From Acidimicrobiales bacterium (GTDB lineage: Bacteria > Actinomycetota > Acidimicrobiia > Acidimicrobiales > Iamiaceae): 33,103 bases of DNA. A program made the position numbers and the translations under genes. Below the pieces are notes generated by a model. The model had not been told where the DNA came from and made no database searches. It was given only the letters and a program-made list of their open reading frames with translations. Below are positions 1-7,752 of this stretch, in pieces; positions within the stretch are counted from its first letter, which is position 1, and each line of letters starts with the position of its first letter. The stretch lies in assembly GCA_012513855.1 (NCBI GenBank), contig JAAZBK010000113.1, forward strand, positions 1 through 33,103. The letters are read 5' to 3'.

Positions 1-1380
1 GACCTCGGTCGCTACAAGCTCGGATGGGCCGACGAGGAGGACTACGTCTTCAAGCCTCGTCGTGGCCTGAGCGAGGACATCATCCGCGAGATGTCGTGGA
101 TGAAGGGCGAGCCGGACTGGATGCTCAAGTTCCGGCTCGACAGCCTCCGACGCTTCCAGAAGCGCCCCATGCCCACGTGGGGCGGGGACATGTCCGAGAT
201 CTTCTTCGACCAGATCTACTACTACATCAAGCCGACCGAGGATCAGGTCGACTCCTGGGACGACCTGCCCGACGCCATCAAGACCACCTACGAGAAGCTG
301 GGCATCCCCGAGGCCGAGCGCAAGTACCTCGCCGGCGTCACCGCCCAGTACGAGTCCGAGGTCGTGTTCCACCGGAACCGGGAGGACCTCGAGGCCCAGG
401 GCGTCATCTTCTGCGACATGGACACCGCCCTCCGCGAGCACCCGGAGCTGGTCAAGCCGTACTTCGGCACGGTGATCCCGATGAACGACAACAAGTTCGC
501 GTCGCTGAACTCCTCGGTGTGGTCCGGCGGGTCGTTCATCTACGTCCCGCCCGGTGTCGAGGTGTCGATGCCGCTCCAGGCGTACTTCCGCATCAACGCC
601 GAGAACATGGGCCAGTTCGAGCGCACGCTGATCATCGCCGACAAGGGCTCGAAGGTGCACTACATCGAGGGCTGCTCGGCGCCGACCTACACGTCGGACT
701 CGCTGCACTCGGCGGTCGTCGAGATCGTCGTCAAGGAGCAGGCCCGGGTCACCTACACGACGATCCAGAACTGGTCGTCGAACGTGTTCAACCTGGTCAC
801 CAAGCGGGCCCGGGTCGAGGCCGAGGGCCACATGGAGTGGATCGACGGCAACATCGGCAGCCGACTCACCATGAAGTACCCGGCGGTCTGGCTGGTCGGG
901 CCGAAGGCGTCGGGTGAGGTGCTCTCGGTGGCCTACGCCGGCCCCGGCCAGCACCAGGACACCGGCTCCAAGATGGTGCACGCTGCTCCGGAGACCACGT
1001 CGAAGATCGTGTCCAAGTCGATCTCCAAGGACGGCGGCCGCACGTCGTACCGCGGTCTCATCCGGGTCGAGGACGACGCCTACGGCTGCAAGAGCCACGT
1101 CCAGTGCGACGCCCTGATCCTCGACGACGAGTCGATCTCCGACACCTACCCCTACATGGAGGTCGGTGCTCGCGACGCCGTGATCGGCCACGAGGCCACG
1201 GTGTCCAAGGTGGCCGACGAACAGCTCTTCTACCTGATGAGCCGCGGCCTCTCCGAGGAGCAGGCCATGAGCATGGTGGTCAACGGCTTCATCGAGCCCG
1301 TCACCCGCACCCTGCCCATGGAGTACGCGGTGGAGTGGTCTCGCCTCATCGAGCTCCAGATGGAGGGCTCGGTCGGCTGA
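1..1380 (+). CDS. sufB: Fe-S cluster assembly scaffold SufB (5' end outside window)
   Basis: SufB is the core scaffold of the SUF system; with SufD and the SufC ATPase it builds Fe-S clusters in the cytoplasm. The frame is open from base 1, and the residues before the first internal ATG at 91 ([17 protein letters not shown], then [12 protein letters not shown]) still align with SufB. The gene is therefore cut by the window edge, with 459 residues visible and probably only 10-20 missing. Family hallmarks are the [12 protein letters not shown] start region, the [16 protein letters not shown] block, [15 protein letters not shown] and the C-terminal GHEATVSKV with its conserved His-Glu. The position of the E. 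coli C405 ligand is occupied by Ser ([11 protein letters not shown]), which I recall as usual for actinobacterial SufB. Its usual partner sufD lies about 3.9 kb downstream, behind four unrelated genes. Identity is secure. Confidence 0.95.
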   Translation, partial: DLGRYKLGWADEEDYVFKPRRGLSEDIIREMSWMKGEPDWMLKFRLDSLRRFQKRPMPTWGGDMSEIFFDQIYYYIKPTEDQVDSWDDLPDAIKTTYEKLGIPEAERKYLAGVTAQYESEVVFHRNREDLEAQGVIFCDMDTALREHPELVKPYFGTVIPMNDNKFASLNSSVWSGGSFIYVPPGVEVSMPLQAYFRINAENMGQFERTLIIADKGSKVHYIEGCSAPTYTSDSLHSAVVEIVVKEQARVTYTTIQNWSSNVFNLVTKRARVEAEGHMEWIDGNIGSRLTMKYPAVWLVGPKASGEVLSVAYAGPGQHQDTGSKMVHAAPETTSKIVSKSISKDGGRTSYRGLIRVEDDAYGCKSHVQCDALILDDESISDTYPYMEVGARDAVIGHEATVSKVADEQLFYLMSRGLSEEQAMSMVVNGFIEPVTRTLPMEYAVEWSRLIELQMEGSVG

Positions 1381-1440
1381 CGAGCTCCAGCTGACCAACT
1401 GGCCGGTCTCCCTGGTGGTCCGGCCCGGCATGCTGGGGGC

Positions 1441-2136
1441 GTGACCGAAGCAGATCGGGACCCCCACGTCGACCGAGGCGTCGAGTTCGAGCGGATCGCT
1501 CTGGACGACACCTCGTGGGTCGACGTGGCCCGCGGCTGGGTGGCGGGTGCCGAGGAGGTGGGTGAGCACCTGCTGAAGGAGGTGGCCTGGCGCACGTCGA
1601 GCGTGTACCGCTACGACCACCGGGTCGAGCAGCGACGCCTGGCGGCTGGGTGGTCGAGGGGGACGCCGCTGCCCCATCCCGTGCTGGCGGAGGCCACCCG
1701 GGTCCTGCAGCACCGCTACGGCGTGACCTTCGACGGGTTCACGATGATGCAGTATCGCGACGGTTCCGATGGGCAGGGCTTCCACAGGGACACCGACATG
1801 AGATGGCTCGACGACACCCTCATAGCGGTCCTGAGCTTCGGCGCGCAGAGGCCGTGGCTGCTGAAGCCGGTGGGATCACCCCGCTTCGACGACGGGTTCG
1901 ACGGGCGACCGCCGGCGCGGGTGATCGACATCGCTCCCGGGCCGGGGGACCTGCTGGTGCTCGGCGGACGGTGCCAGGCCGACTGGATGCACTCGGTGGC
2001 CTACCAATCGGGCCGGCCCCTGGCCCCGCGGGTGTCGATCCAGTGGCGTCACGTGAAGAAGACGGGCAAGCCCCACGTGGGCACGGGCTACGCCGCGCCC
2101 CGCACGTTCGGCGAACGGCCCAACCGGGCCCGCTGA
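1441..2136 (+). CDS. AlkB-like 2-oxoglutarate/Fe(II) dioxygenase
   Basis: A 231-residue protein of the AlkB family, non-haem iron enzymes that remove alkyl lesions from nucleic acid bases by oxidation with 2-oxoglutarate. The jelly-roll core shows the iron triad H115, D117 (GFHRDTD) and H184 (DWMHSV). Basic residues for 2-oxoglutarate binding follow: R197 and R203 in PRVSIQWR. FTMMQYRDGSD just before the iron motif is the usual nucleotide-proximal strand of the bacterial AlkB/ALKBH2-3-like group. The GTG start at 1441 is the first in-frame start giving a sensible N-terminus; no Shine-Dalgarno is evident, and a weak -10 (CATGCT) lies 6 bases before it. The gene follows sufB by 60 bp on the same strand but is not a SUF component. 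Its stop codon lies inside a 17-bp tandem duplication. The substrate (DNA, RNA or protein) cannot be told from sequence. Confidence 0.85.
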   Translation: MTEADRDPHVDRGVEFERIALDDTSWVDVARGWVAGAEEVGEHLLKEVAWRTSSVYRYDHRVEQRRLAAGWSRGTPLPHPVLAEATRVLQHRYGVTFDGFTMMQYRDGSDGQGFHRDTDMRWLDDTLIAVLSFGAQRPWLLKPVGSPRFDDGFDGRPPARVIDIAPGPGDLLVLGGRCQADWMHSVAYQSGRPLAPRVSIQWRHVKKTGKPHVGTGYAAPRTFGERPNRAR

Positions 2137-2154
2137 ACAACCGGGCCCGCTGAA
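2121..2154 (+). repeat. 17-bp perfect tandem duplication at the AlkB-like gene's stop codon
   Basis: The unit CAACCGGGCCCGCTGAA occurs at 2121-2137 and again immediately at 2138-2154, followed by a decayed third copy. The first copy encodes the last residues and stop of the dioxygenase. Each unit carries a GGGCCC core. It is probably a replication-slippage duplication with no effect on the protein end. Confidence 0.85.
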
Positions 2155-2210
2155 CCGGACGCGCTGACCCCACTGGCCCAGCCGCACCGACCCAGCCGCC
2201 CGCCGGTCCC

Positions 2211-2240
2211 CATGACAGCGCCGGCCCACCGGCGTAGCGT
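2211..2240 (+). promoter_or_regulatory. Putative sigma-70-type promoter of the PQQ dehydrogenase gene
   Basis: ATGACA (2211-2216), an 18-bp spacer and TAGCGT (2235-2240) match -35 TTGACA (5/6) and the actinobacterial -10 TAnnnT. The predicted start of transcription near 2247 leaves a 30-nt leader with AGGAGG at 2268-2273 before the ATG at 2278. Confidence 0.45.
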
Positions 2241-2277
2241 CTGAGCCGGGGTGGGACGAAGTCCTCCAGGAGGCGTC

Positions 2278-3423
2278 ATGGGAGCACGGACCCCGACCAG
2301 GCGAAGCATCACCCGGACGCTCGCGTGTCTGGCCGCGGGGGTTCTCGCCGGTCTCTCGCTCACGGCGTGTCCCGGCCCGGCCTCGCTGACGGTCACCGAT
2401 CACGTGACCGGGCTGAACCGCCCATGGGATCTTGCCTTCCTCCCCGACGGGTCGCTCCTGTTCACCGAACGGGTGGGCAACGTGAAGCTACGCGTGGCCG
2501 ACGGGACGGTGCGCACCCTCGCTTCGCCGTCCGACGTCGTCGCCGTGGGCGAGGGCGGGATGCTGGGCGTGGCGGTCGACCCCGACTTCGCTTCGAACCG
2601 CCGCATCTACACGTGCTTCCTGTCGGACCAGTCGGGTTCGCTCGACGTGAGGCTGGTGCGCTGGCAGGTGAACGCGGCGGCCACCGCCCTCGGTTCTCGG
2701 GCCGACATCGTCACCGGGCTGCCGGCTGCGTCGAACGGACGCCACTCCGGATGCCGGCCCCGCTTCGGACCCGACGGCAACATCTGGGTCGGCACCGGCG
2801 ACTCGGCCAACCCGACCGTTCCCCAGAGCCCGACCTCGCTCGGTGGGAAGGTGCTCCGGGTGGACACCGACGGCGCGGGCGTGGCCGGCAACGCCCCACC
2901 ACCGTTCGATCCCCGGATCTACACCTACGGCCACCGCAACGTGCAGGCGGTGGCGTTCGACGACGCCGGTCAGGCCTGGTCCGTGGAGCACGGGACCCAC
3001 CGCGACGACGAGCTCAACGAGCTGGTGGCGGGGGGCAACTACGGCTGGGACCCTCGGCCCCTGAGCGGTCCGTCGTTCTACGACGAGTCCAGGCCGATGA
3101 CCGACACCACCCGCCACCCGGGGTCGATCGCTGCCATGTGGTCCTCGGGCCCGAGCACCATCGCCCCCTCGGGGGCCACGTTCATCCCGGTCGGGGCCCA
3201 TGAGTGGACGGGGTGGCAGGACGATCTGGCCATGGCGGTGCTCAAGGACCAGCACCTGAGGATCCTCACCTTCACCAGCACCCGGGCGTCGCTCTCCGAG
3301 GAGCTGGTCCGCGTCACCGGGTACGGCCGCCTGCGCTCGGCGGTGATGGGACCCGACGGCAACCTCTACATCGCCACCGACGCCAACCCCGGACGCATCC
3401 TGAAGGTCGTGCCGGGAGACTGA
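2278..3423 (+). CDS. PQQ-dependent sugar dehydrogenase family lipoprotein
   Basis: A 381-residue secreted beta-propeller of the soluble glucose/sorbosone dehydrogenase (GSDH) family, which oxidises aldoses or related sugars with PQQ. The start at 2278 is chosen because AGGAGG lies 4 bases upstream and a clean lipoprotein signal follows: an Arg-rich n-region, a hydrophobic stretch, and lipobox LTAC with C31 as the lipidation site. An in-frame GTG at 2251 would put the SD inside the gene. Family landmarks are LNRPWDLAFLPDGSLLFTER near residue 45, GHRNVQAVAFD, and HGTHRDDELNELVAGGNYGW, which corresponds to the substrate and calcium loop of soluble GDH. It is probably anchored on the outer face of the membrane. 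No PQQ synthesis genes are in the window. The actual substrate is unknown, and many family members are uncharacterised. Confidence 0.85.
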   Translation: MGARTPTRRSITRTLACLAAGVLAGLSLTACPGPASLTVTDHVTGLNRPWDLAFLPDGSLLFTERVGNVKLRVADGTVRTLASPSDVVAVGEGGMLGVAVDPDFASNRRIYTCFLSDQSGSLDVRLVRWQVNAAATALGSRADIVTGLPAASNGRHSGCRPRFGPDGNIWVGTGDSANPTVPQSPTSLGGKVLRVDTDGAGVAGNAPPPFDPRIYTYGHRNVQAVAFDDAGQAWSVEHGTHRDDELNELVAGGNYGWDPRPLSGPSFYDESRPMTDTTRHPGSIAAMWSSGPSTIAPSGATFIPVGAHEWTGWQDDLAMAVLKDQHLRILTFTSTRASLSEELVRVTGYGRLRSAVMGPDGNLYIATDANPGRILKVVPGD

Positions 3424-3428
3424 CCGGA

Positions 3429-3446
3429 GCCGGTGAGCAAACCGGC
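3429..3446. terminator. Short hairpin between convergent genes
   Basis: GCCGGT (3429-3434), loop GAGCAA and ACCGGC (3441-3446) form a 6-bp stem in the 32-bp gap between the convergent dehydrogenase and MOSC genes. There is no T-tract on either strand, so this is at best a weak bidirectional terminator. Confidence 0.3.
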
Positions 3447-3455
3447 CAACCGACC

Positions 3456-4238
3456 TCAGGCTGCCGGAACCCGCACGGGGTCGCCCACCGCGACCACCCC
3501 CGGCTCCACCACCGAGGCGCACAGGCCGAGGTGGCCGGGGAAGGTCGGGTTCAGCTCGTTCAGCGCGTGGAACAGCTGGGTCTGGCGATCGAGGCCGCCC
3601 GGTTGAGCGCGCAGCGGCATGGCGCAGCGGACCATCGGCCCGTCGATCTGGAGGGTGACGGCGCCGACCTGGATCCGCTGGCCGATCCAACCGTCCTCGA
3701 AGAAGGCGGGACCGTCGACGTCGAGCAGGAGGTTGGGGCGGAAGCGACGCACGCTCCAGTCGACGTCGGGTCGGGCGTCGGCGCAGCCGCGAAGGGTTGC
3801 GGTGGTGACCACGTGCACGGCGGCGATGTCGAGGAAGGTGCCCTCGGGCGTGGGGATGTCGAACAGTTCGGCGTCGTCGTCGGGCGGGTCGAACGTCATC
3901 TGGTAGCTCATGGGCGGCGTCTCGCTGGCCCGGGCGAAGCGGATGGGCCGGCCCACCCACTCGGTGAGCGCGTCGTCGATCGACGGGTCTTCCACGGCGA
4001 ACGTGCGACCGTCGGGCAGGGTGATCTCGGTGTCGGTGGCCGACGCGGTCAGCAGCGCTCCCGTGCGCTTGGCGGACAGGAGCCGGTCGACCTCGACGTC
4101 GATGAGCCCGAAGGTGCGGTCGCCCTCGACCCCGCCGTCGGTGATCGAGAGCTGTTGCTCCGGCAGTCCCTGGAACGACTTGACCGGGTAGCGCCAGCAC
4201 TCGGCGAGCGTTCCGTCGACGGATGACCCTGTACCCAT
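3456..4238 (-). CDS. MOSC domain-containing protein (mARC-like)
   Basis: A 260-residue protein with an N-terminal MOSC beta-barrel (CWRYPVKSFQGLPEQQLSITDGGVEGDRTFGLID, residues about 13-50) and a C-terminal MOSC domain. The conserved cysteine is C205 in GPMVRCAMPL, which in mARC-type enzymes coordinates the molybdenum of the cofactor. The preceding RRFRPNLLLD motif is also typical. Related proteins (YcbX, mARC) reduce N-hydroxylated compounds using an electron partner. Here no reductase or ferredoxin domain is fused, so electrons must come from another protein. The ATG at 4238 lies 12 bp downstream of the coaA stop with AAGG before it, so the two probably share a transcript. The true substrate is unknown. 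Confidence 0.85.
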   Translation of the reverse strand: MGTGSSVDGTLAECWRYPVKSFQGLPEQQLSITDGGVEGDRTFGLIDVEVDRLLSAKRTGALLTASATDTEITLPDGRTFAVEDPSIDDALTEWVGRPIRFARASETPPMSYQMTFDPPDDDAELFDIPTPEGTFLDIAAVHVVTTATLRGCADARPDVDWSVRRFRPNLLLDVDGPAFFEDGWIGQRIQVGAVTLQIDGPMVRCAMPLRAQPGGLDRQTQLFHALNELNPTFPGHLGLCASVVEPGVVAVGDPVRVPAA

Positions 4239-4250
4239 GTCGTCAGCCTT

Positions 4251-5174
4251 TCAGAGCCGTCGGAGGCGCACCGACTGGACCCTGTGGTCGGGGCCCTTGT
4301 GGAGCACCACGTCGGCGCGATCGCGAGTGGGGGCGATGTTGGCCACCAGGTTCGCCTCGTTGATGTCGCGCCAGATCTCGAGCGCGGTGGCCTCGGCCTC
4401 CTCGTCGGTGAGGCTGGCGTAGCGGGAGAAGTAGGAGCCGGGCCGGCGGAACATGGTCTCGCGGAGCTTGTTGAACCGCTGGACGTACCACTTGCGCACG
4501 TCGGCCACCTCGGCGTCGACGTAGATCGAGATGTCGAAGTAGTCGGACACGAACGTCGTGGTGGTGCCGTTCACCTGGAGGACGTTCAGGCCCTCGACGA
4601 TGAGGATGTCGGGCCGCTCCACCACCACGTCGTGCTCGGAGGGGAGCACGTCGTAGGTGAGGTGGTCGTAGGTGGGGGCACGGACAATCTCGGCCCCGGA
4701 CTTGGCGTCGTTGAGGAACTTCAGCAGCCGGCGGACGTCGTAGCTCTCGGGGAACCCCTTGCGGTCCATGAGATTGCGGGCTTCCAGCTCCGCGTTGGGA
4801 AACAGGAAGCCGTCGGTAGTGACCAGCGAGACCCGGGGGTGGTCCGGCCAGCGGGCCAGCAGGGCCTGGAGCACACGAGACGTGGTGCTCTTGCCCACGG
4901 CCACGCTGCCCGCGACGCCGATGACGTAGGGAACCGGAGGCAGGTCTCGGGCCAGGAACACCTCGGTGGCGCGGTGGCGGGCCTGGACGGCGGCCACGTG
5001 AAGGTTCACCAGTCGGGTGAGGGGCAGGTAGACGGATTCGACCTCGTCGAGGTCGAGGCGGTCGTTGAGTCCGCGCAGCTCGTCGAGGTCGGCGGTGCTG
5101 AGCGTGAGCGGGGTGGCGGCGCGGCGCGAACGCCACTCCTCTCGCGAAAAGGTCTCGAACGGGGCCGTGTTCAC
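4251..5174 (-). CDS. coaA: Type I pantothenate kinase
   Basis: Phosphorylates pantothenate with ATP, the first committed and usually CoA-inhibited step of coenzyme A synthesis. The protein has 307 residues, close to the type I family's usual 310-320. The P-loop is [12 protein letters not shown] at residues 86-97. It is followed by [19 protein letters not shown] and the [11 protein letters not shown] and [12 protein letters not shown] segments characteristic of prokaryotic CoaA. The GTG start at 5174 gives [14 protein letters not shown], a standard CoaA opening. A TAGCCT -10 lies 9 bases upstream, so the mRNA leader is at most a few bases. The gene is divergent from sufD with back-to-back promoters and is followed by the MOSC gene. 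Identity is secure. Confidence 0.95.
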   Translation of the reverse strand: MNTAPFETFSREEWRSRRAATPLTLSTADLDELRGLNDRLDLDEVESVYLPLTRLVNLHVAAVQARHRATEVFLARDLPPVPYVIGVAGSVAVGKSTTSRVLQALLARWPDHPRVSLVTTDGFLFPNAELEARNLMDRKGFPESYDVRRLLKFLNDAKSGAEIVRAPTYDHLTYDVLPSEHDVVVERPDILIVEGLNVLQVNGTTTTFVSDYFDISIYVDAEVADVRKWYVQRFNKLRETMFRRPGSYFSRYASLTDEEAEATALEIWRDINEANLVANIAPTRDRADVVLHKGPDHRVQSVRLRRL

Positions 5175-5183
5175 CGGTCGCCG

Positions 5184-5213
5184 AGGCTACGGAGGCAGCG
5201 CCCCCTCCTCCAA
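5184..5213 (-). promoter_or_regulatory. Putative coaA promoter
   Basis: On the reverse strand TTGGAG (5213-5208), an 18-bp spacer and TAGCCT (5189-5184) resemble a sigma-70-type promoter. Transcription would begin near 5177, giving an almost leaderless coaA mRNA starting at GTG 5174. The -35 box is only 7 bp from the -35 box of the divergent sufD promoter. Confidence 0.45.
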
Positions 5214-5220
5214 GGCGGCC

Positions 5221-5249
5221 TTGGGGAGTCCTTCGACCCCCGGTAGGCT
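5221..5249 (+). promoter_or_regulatory. Putative promoter of the sufD-Rieske-sufC operon
   Basis: TTGGGG (5221-5226), a 17-bp spacer and TAGGCT (5244-5249) fit a -35/-10 pair. Transcription is expected near 5256-5258, which puts the hairpin at 5257-5286 at the very 5' end of the mRNA. This gives sufD its own promoter, separate from sufB. Confidence 0.5.
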
Positions 5250-5256
5250 CGGCCCC

Positions 5257-5286
5257 TGATCCGGGGCACTTCGTCGCCCCGGATCA
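5257..5286 (+). promoter_or_regulatory. 11-bp perfect inverted repeat (5' hairpin) in the sufD leader
   Basis: TGATCCGGGGC (5257-5267) and GCCCCGGATCA (5276-5286) pair perfectly across an 8-base loop. The stem lies between the predicted transcription start and the sufD start region, with GAGAGG (5292-5297) just after it. No gene on this strand ends nearby, so it is not a terminator of an upstream gene. It could be a mRNA-stabilising or regulatory 5' hairpin, or a DNA operator. Confidence 0.6.
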
Positions 5287-5306
5287 CGTTTGAGAGGCCG
5301 ATCTTC

Positions 5307-6593
5307 CTGAACTCGTTCACCCCCACCGTCGCTGCCGGGACAACCGGTCCGGCCTGGCTCGACGCTCGTCGTTCGGCTGCCGCCGAGGTCTTCGCTGCAT
5401 CCAGCCTCCCGAGTCCCGAGGAGGAGGTGTGGCGCTACAGCCGCATCGCCGACCTCGACCTGGAACGGTTCCAGCCAGCGGGCCCTGAGGCGTCTGACGT
5501 CGCTGCCGATCCAGGGGTCGCGGCGGTGGCCCAAGAGATCGACGCCGTCGTGGTCACGATGGTCGACGGGTCGCCGTCGATCCCAGCGCTGCCCCAGGAG
5601 TGGGTGGCTCGGGGCGTGGTGCTGGCCCAGGCCGCCGACCTCGCCGAGGAAGCGGCCGGACTGGGTTCTGTGGCGGTCGACGCCCCCGACGTGTTCGCCA
5701 CCATGAACGACGCCTTCACCGCGGCGCCGGTGGTGGTGAGCGTGCCGAGGGGGGTCACCTTGGATCGACCGATCCTGGTGCACCACCGGCTCGTCACCCC
5801 CGGAGTGGCCGTGTTCCCCCGACTGGTCGTCCAGTTGGGCGAAGGTGCTCAGGCCACGGTGATCGACCACGTCTCGTCGTCGTCGGCGGCGGGCGCTGTT
5901 CTGAGCGTTCCGCTCACCGAGCTGTCGGTGGAGCGTGGCGCCCGCCTCGGGTACCTGAGCTTCCAGGACCTGGCCGCCGATGCCTGGCAGGTCGGGTCGC
6001 TCGTGGCCCGGATCAGCCAGGAGGCGAACCTCAGCGCCGGACTCATAGGGCTGGGCGGCGAGTACGCGCGCATGCGGACCGACTGCGCCATGGCCGGCCG
6101 TGGCGCCAACGGCGACCTGTACGCCGGCTACTTCGGCGAGGGCGACCAGACGCTCGACTTCCGCACCTTCCAGCACCACGACGCCCCCGATACCACCTCG
6201 AACCTGCTGTTCAAGGGGGCGGTGGGTGGTAGGAGCCGATCGGTGTACACCGGCCTGATCCGGGTCGACAAGGCCGCTCGCGGCACCAACGCCTTCCAGA
6301 CCAACCGCAACGTGAAGCTCTCCGACACCGCGTGGGCCGAGTCGGTTCCCAACCTCGAGATCGAGACGAACGACGTGCGCTGCAGCCACGCGTCCACCGT
6401 CGGTCCGGTCGACCCCGAGCAGCGCTTCTACCTGGAGAGCCGGGGCGTCCCGCCCACGGTGGCGGATCGGTTGATCGTGGCCGGCTTCTTCGACGAGGTG
6501 GTCCGCCAGATGCCCGGAGGACAGCCGGTGGTCGACGCCATCGGCGTCCGCATCTCCGAGAAGCTCGACCGCGTCGAGGGAGACCTGCGATGA
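5307..6593 (+). CDS. sufD: Fe-S cluster assembly protein SufD
   Basis: SufD pairs with SufB and SufC in the SufBC2D scaffold. Homology to SufD N-termini begins well before the first conventional start (GTG 5427): the upstream in-frame residues GPAWLDARRSAAAEVFA and LPSPEEEVWRYSRI are standard SufD sequence. No in-frame ATG, GTG or TTG exists between the upstream stop (5244) and 5427. I therefore place the start at CTG 5307, preceded by GAGAGG with 9 bases spacing, giving 428 residues; ATC 5301 is a less likely alternative. The C-terminus carries RCSHASTVGPVDPEQRFYLESRGV, including the conserved SufD histidine. The TGA overlaps the ATG of the Rieske gene (ATGA), so the genes are translationally coupled. 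Function is secure; the exact start is inferred. Confidence 0.9.
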   Translation: MNSFTPTVAAGTTGPAWLDARRSAAAEVFAASSLPSPEEEVWRYSRIADLDLERFQPAGPEASDVAADPGVAAVAQEIDAVVVTMVDGSPSIPALPQEWVARGVVLAQAADLAEEAAGLGSVAVDAPDVFATMNDAFTAAPVVVSVPRGVTLDRPILVHHRLVTPGVAVFPRLVVQLGEGAQATVIDHVSSSSAAGAVLSVPLTELSVERGARLGYLSFQDLAADAWQVGSLVARISQEANLSAGLIGLGGEYARMRTDCAMAGRGANGDLYAGYFGEGDQTLDFRTFQHHDAPDTTSNLLFKGAVGGRSRSVYTGLIRVDKAARGTNAFQTNRNVKLSDTAWAESVPNLEIETNDVRCSHASTVGPVDPEQRFYLESRGVPPTVADRLIVAGFFDEVVRQMPGGQPVVDAIGVRISEKLDRVEGDLR

Positions 6594-6943
6594 GCACCGG
6601 GGTCGAGACGATCGACGTCTGCGCGTTCGACGAACTGGGTTCGGGGGAGGCCAGGCGGGTCGACGTCGCCGGTCATCGCCTGGCCGTGGTGCGCGTCGAC
6701 GACGACGTGTACGTGATCGGAGACCGGTGCACCCACGCCGAGGCCTCCTTGGCCGAGGGCGAGGTCGACACCGAGACGCTCCACATCGAGTGCTGGCGGC
6801 ACGGCAGTTCGTTCTCGTTGGTCACCGGTGAGCCCGACGTCCCGCCGGCCACCAAGGCCACCCCGGTGTACGACGCCCGGGTCGAGGAGGGCCGCGTGGT
6901 GGTGGCCGTGTCCGTGGCAGCAGAGGAGGCGCACCGTGGCTGA
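6590..6943 (+). CDS. Rieske [2Fe-2S] ferredoxin-like protein of the SUF operon
   Basis: A 117-residue single-domain Rieske protein. The cluster ligands are C47 and H49 (RCTHAEASL) and C68 and H71 (CWRHGSSF), the CxH...CxxH pattern of Rieske ferredoxins and dioxygenase-type Rieske components. The ATG at 6590 overlaps the sufD stop by four bases, and the gene's end overlaps the start of sufC by eight, so it is locked between two SUF genes. Rieske proteins at this position recur in actinobacterial suf operons. A role in delivering electrons to cluster assembly is inferred, not shown. It has no signal peptide and no membrane helix, so it is cytoplasmic. Confidence 0.9.
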   Translation: MSTGVETIDVCAFDELGSGEARRVDVAGHRLAVVRVDDDVYVIGDRCTHAEASLAEGEVDTETLHIECWRHGSSFSLVTGEPDVPPATKATPVYDARVEEGRVVVAVSVAAEEAHRG

Positions 6944-7733
6944 GCTGATCATCGAAGGACTCCGAGCAGGCGTCGACGGCAAGGAGATCCTCAAGGGGAT
7001 CGACCTCACCATCCGCAGCGGCGAGGTGCACGCCGTGATGGGGCCCAACGGCTCCGGCAAGAGCACGCTCTCCCACGTCATCATGGGTCGGCCCGGCTAC
7101 GAGATCCTCGGCGGTTCGATCACCCTCGACGGGGCCGACGTGCTGGCCATGGAGACCTGGGAGCGAGCCCAGGCCGGGCTGTTCCTGGCGCTCCAGTACC
7201 CCACCGAGGTGCCCGGCGTCTCCGTGCACGACGTCGTCACCGCCGCCCTCACGGCCGGGGGGCGCGATGCCAGCACCGTCACCGCTCTGCTGGAGCGCGA
7301 AGCCGCTCGCATCAACTTCGACCCACGGTTCCTGGTGCGAGACATCAACGTCGATCTCTCCGGGGGCGAGAAGAAGCGCAACGAGACCATGCAACTCGGT
7401 GCGCTCGAGCCCAGGATCGCCATCCTCGACGAGCTCGACTCGGGGCTCGACGTCGACGCCCTGCGCGACTGCGCTCGTCGGGTCGAGGCGGCCACCAACG
7501 AGGCCGGCCTCGGCGTTCTGGCCATCACGCACTACACCCGCCTGCTCCAGGAGCTGAAGCCCGACGTCGTGCACATCCTCGCCCAGGGCGAGGTGAAGGC
7601 CACCGGCGGGCCCGAACTGGCCGACGAGCTGGAAGCTCACGGCTATGCCGGCTACGTCGAGGTCGAGGAGCAGGCACCCCCGGCTCCCGATCCCTTCGCC
7701 GACCCCTTCGGGCCCGGGCCGTTCGCGGTCTGA
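6936..7733 (+). CDS. sufC: SufC ATPase, first copy (with sufD)
   Basis: ABC-type ATPase that drives SufB-SufD rearrangement during cluster assembly; it is not a transporter. It has 265 residues from GTG 6936, chosen because AGAGGAGG ends 6 bases upstream and the protein then opens MAELIIEGLRAGVDG. The Walker A is GPNGSGKST at residues 36-44, the signature LSGGEKKRNE, and the H-loop AITHY. The Walker B region reads AILDELDSGLD, where SufC normally has DETDSGLD, so a Thr is replaced by Leu just after the catalytic Glu. The C-terminus continues past the usual end with a Pro-rich tail (EEQAPPAPDPFADPFGPGPF). A second, more canonical SufC is encoded at 24681-25442. The start overlaps the Rieske gene by 8 bp. 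Confidence 0.93.
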   Translation: MAELIIEGLRAGVDGKEILKGIDLTIRSGEVHAVMGPNGSGKSTLSHVIMGRPGYEILGGSITLDGADVLAMETWERAQAGLFLALQYPTEVPGVSVHDVVTAALTAGGRDASTVTALLEREAARINFDPRFLVRDINVDLSGGEKKRNETMQLGALEPRIAILDELDSGLDVDALRDCARRVEAATNEAGLGVLAITHYTRLLQELKPDVVHILAQGEVKATGGPELADELEAHGYAGYVEVEEQAPPAPDPFADPFGPGPFAV

Positions 7734-7752
7734 CCTGACCCCAGGCCGTTCC

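Noticed and set aside
2488-4200. Long open frame on the reverse strand (about 570 codons) across the dehydrogenase and MOSC genes
   Set aside because: It overlaps two well-recognised genes in other frames. Its translation is an Arg/His/Gly-rich shadow typical of high-GC DNA, with no domain.
5427-6593. sufD starting at GTG 5427
   Set aside because: It would remove about 40 residues clearly homologous to SufD N-termini, including WLDARR and the LPSPEEEVWRYSRI block.
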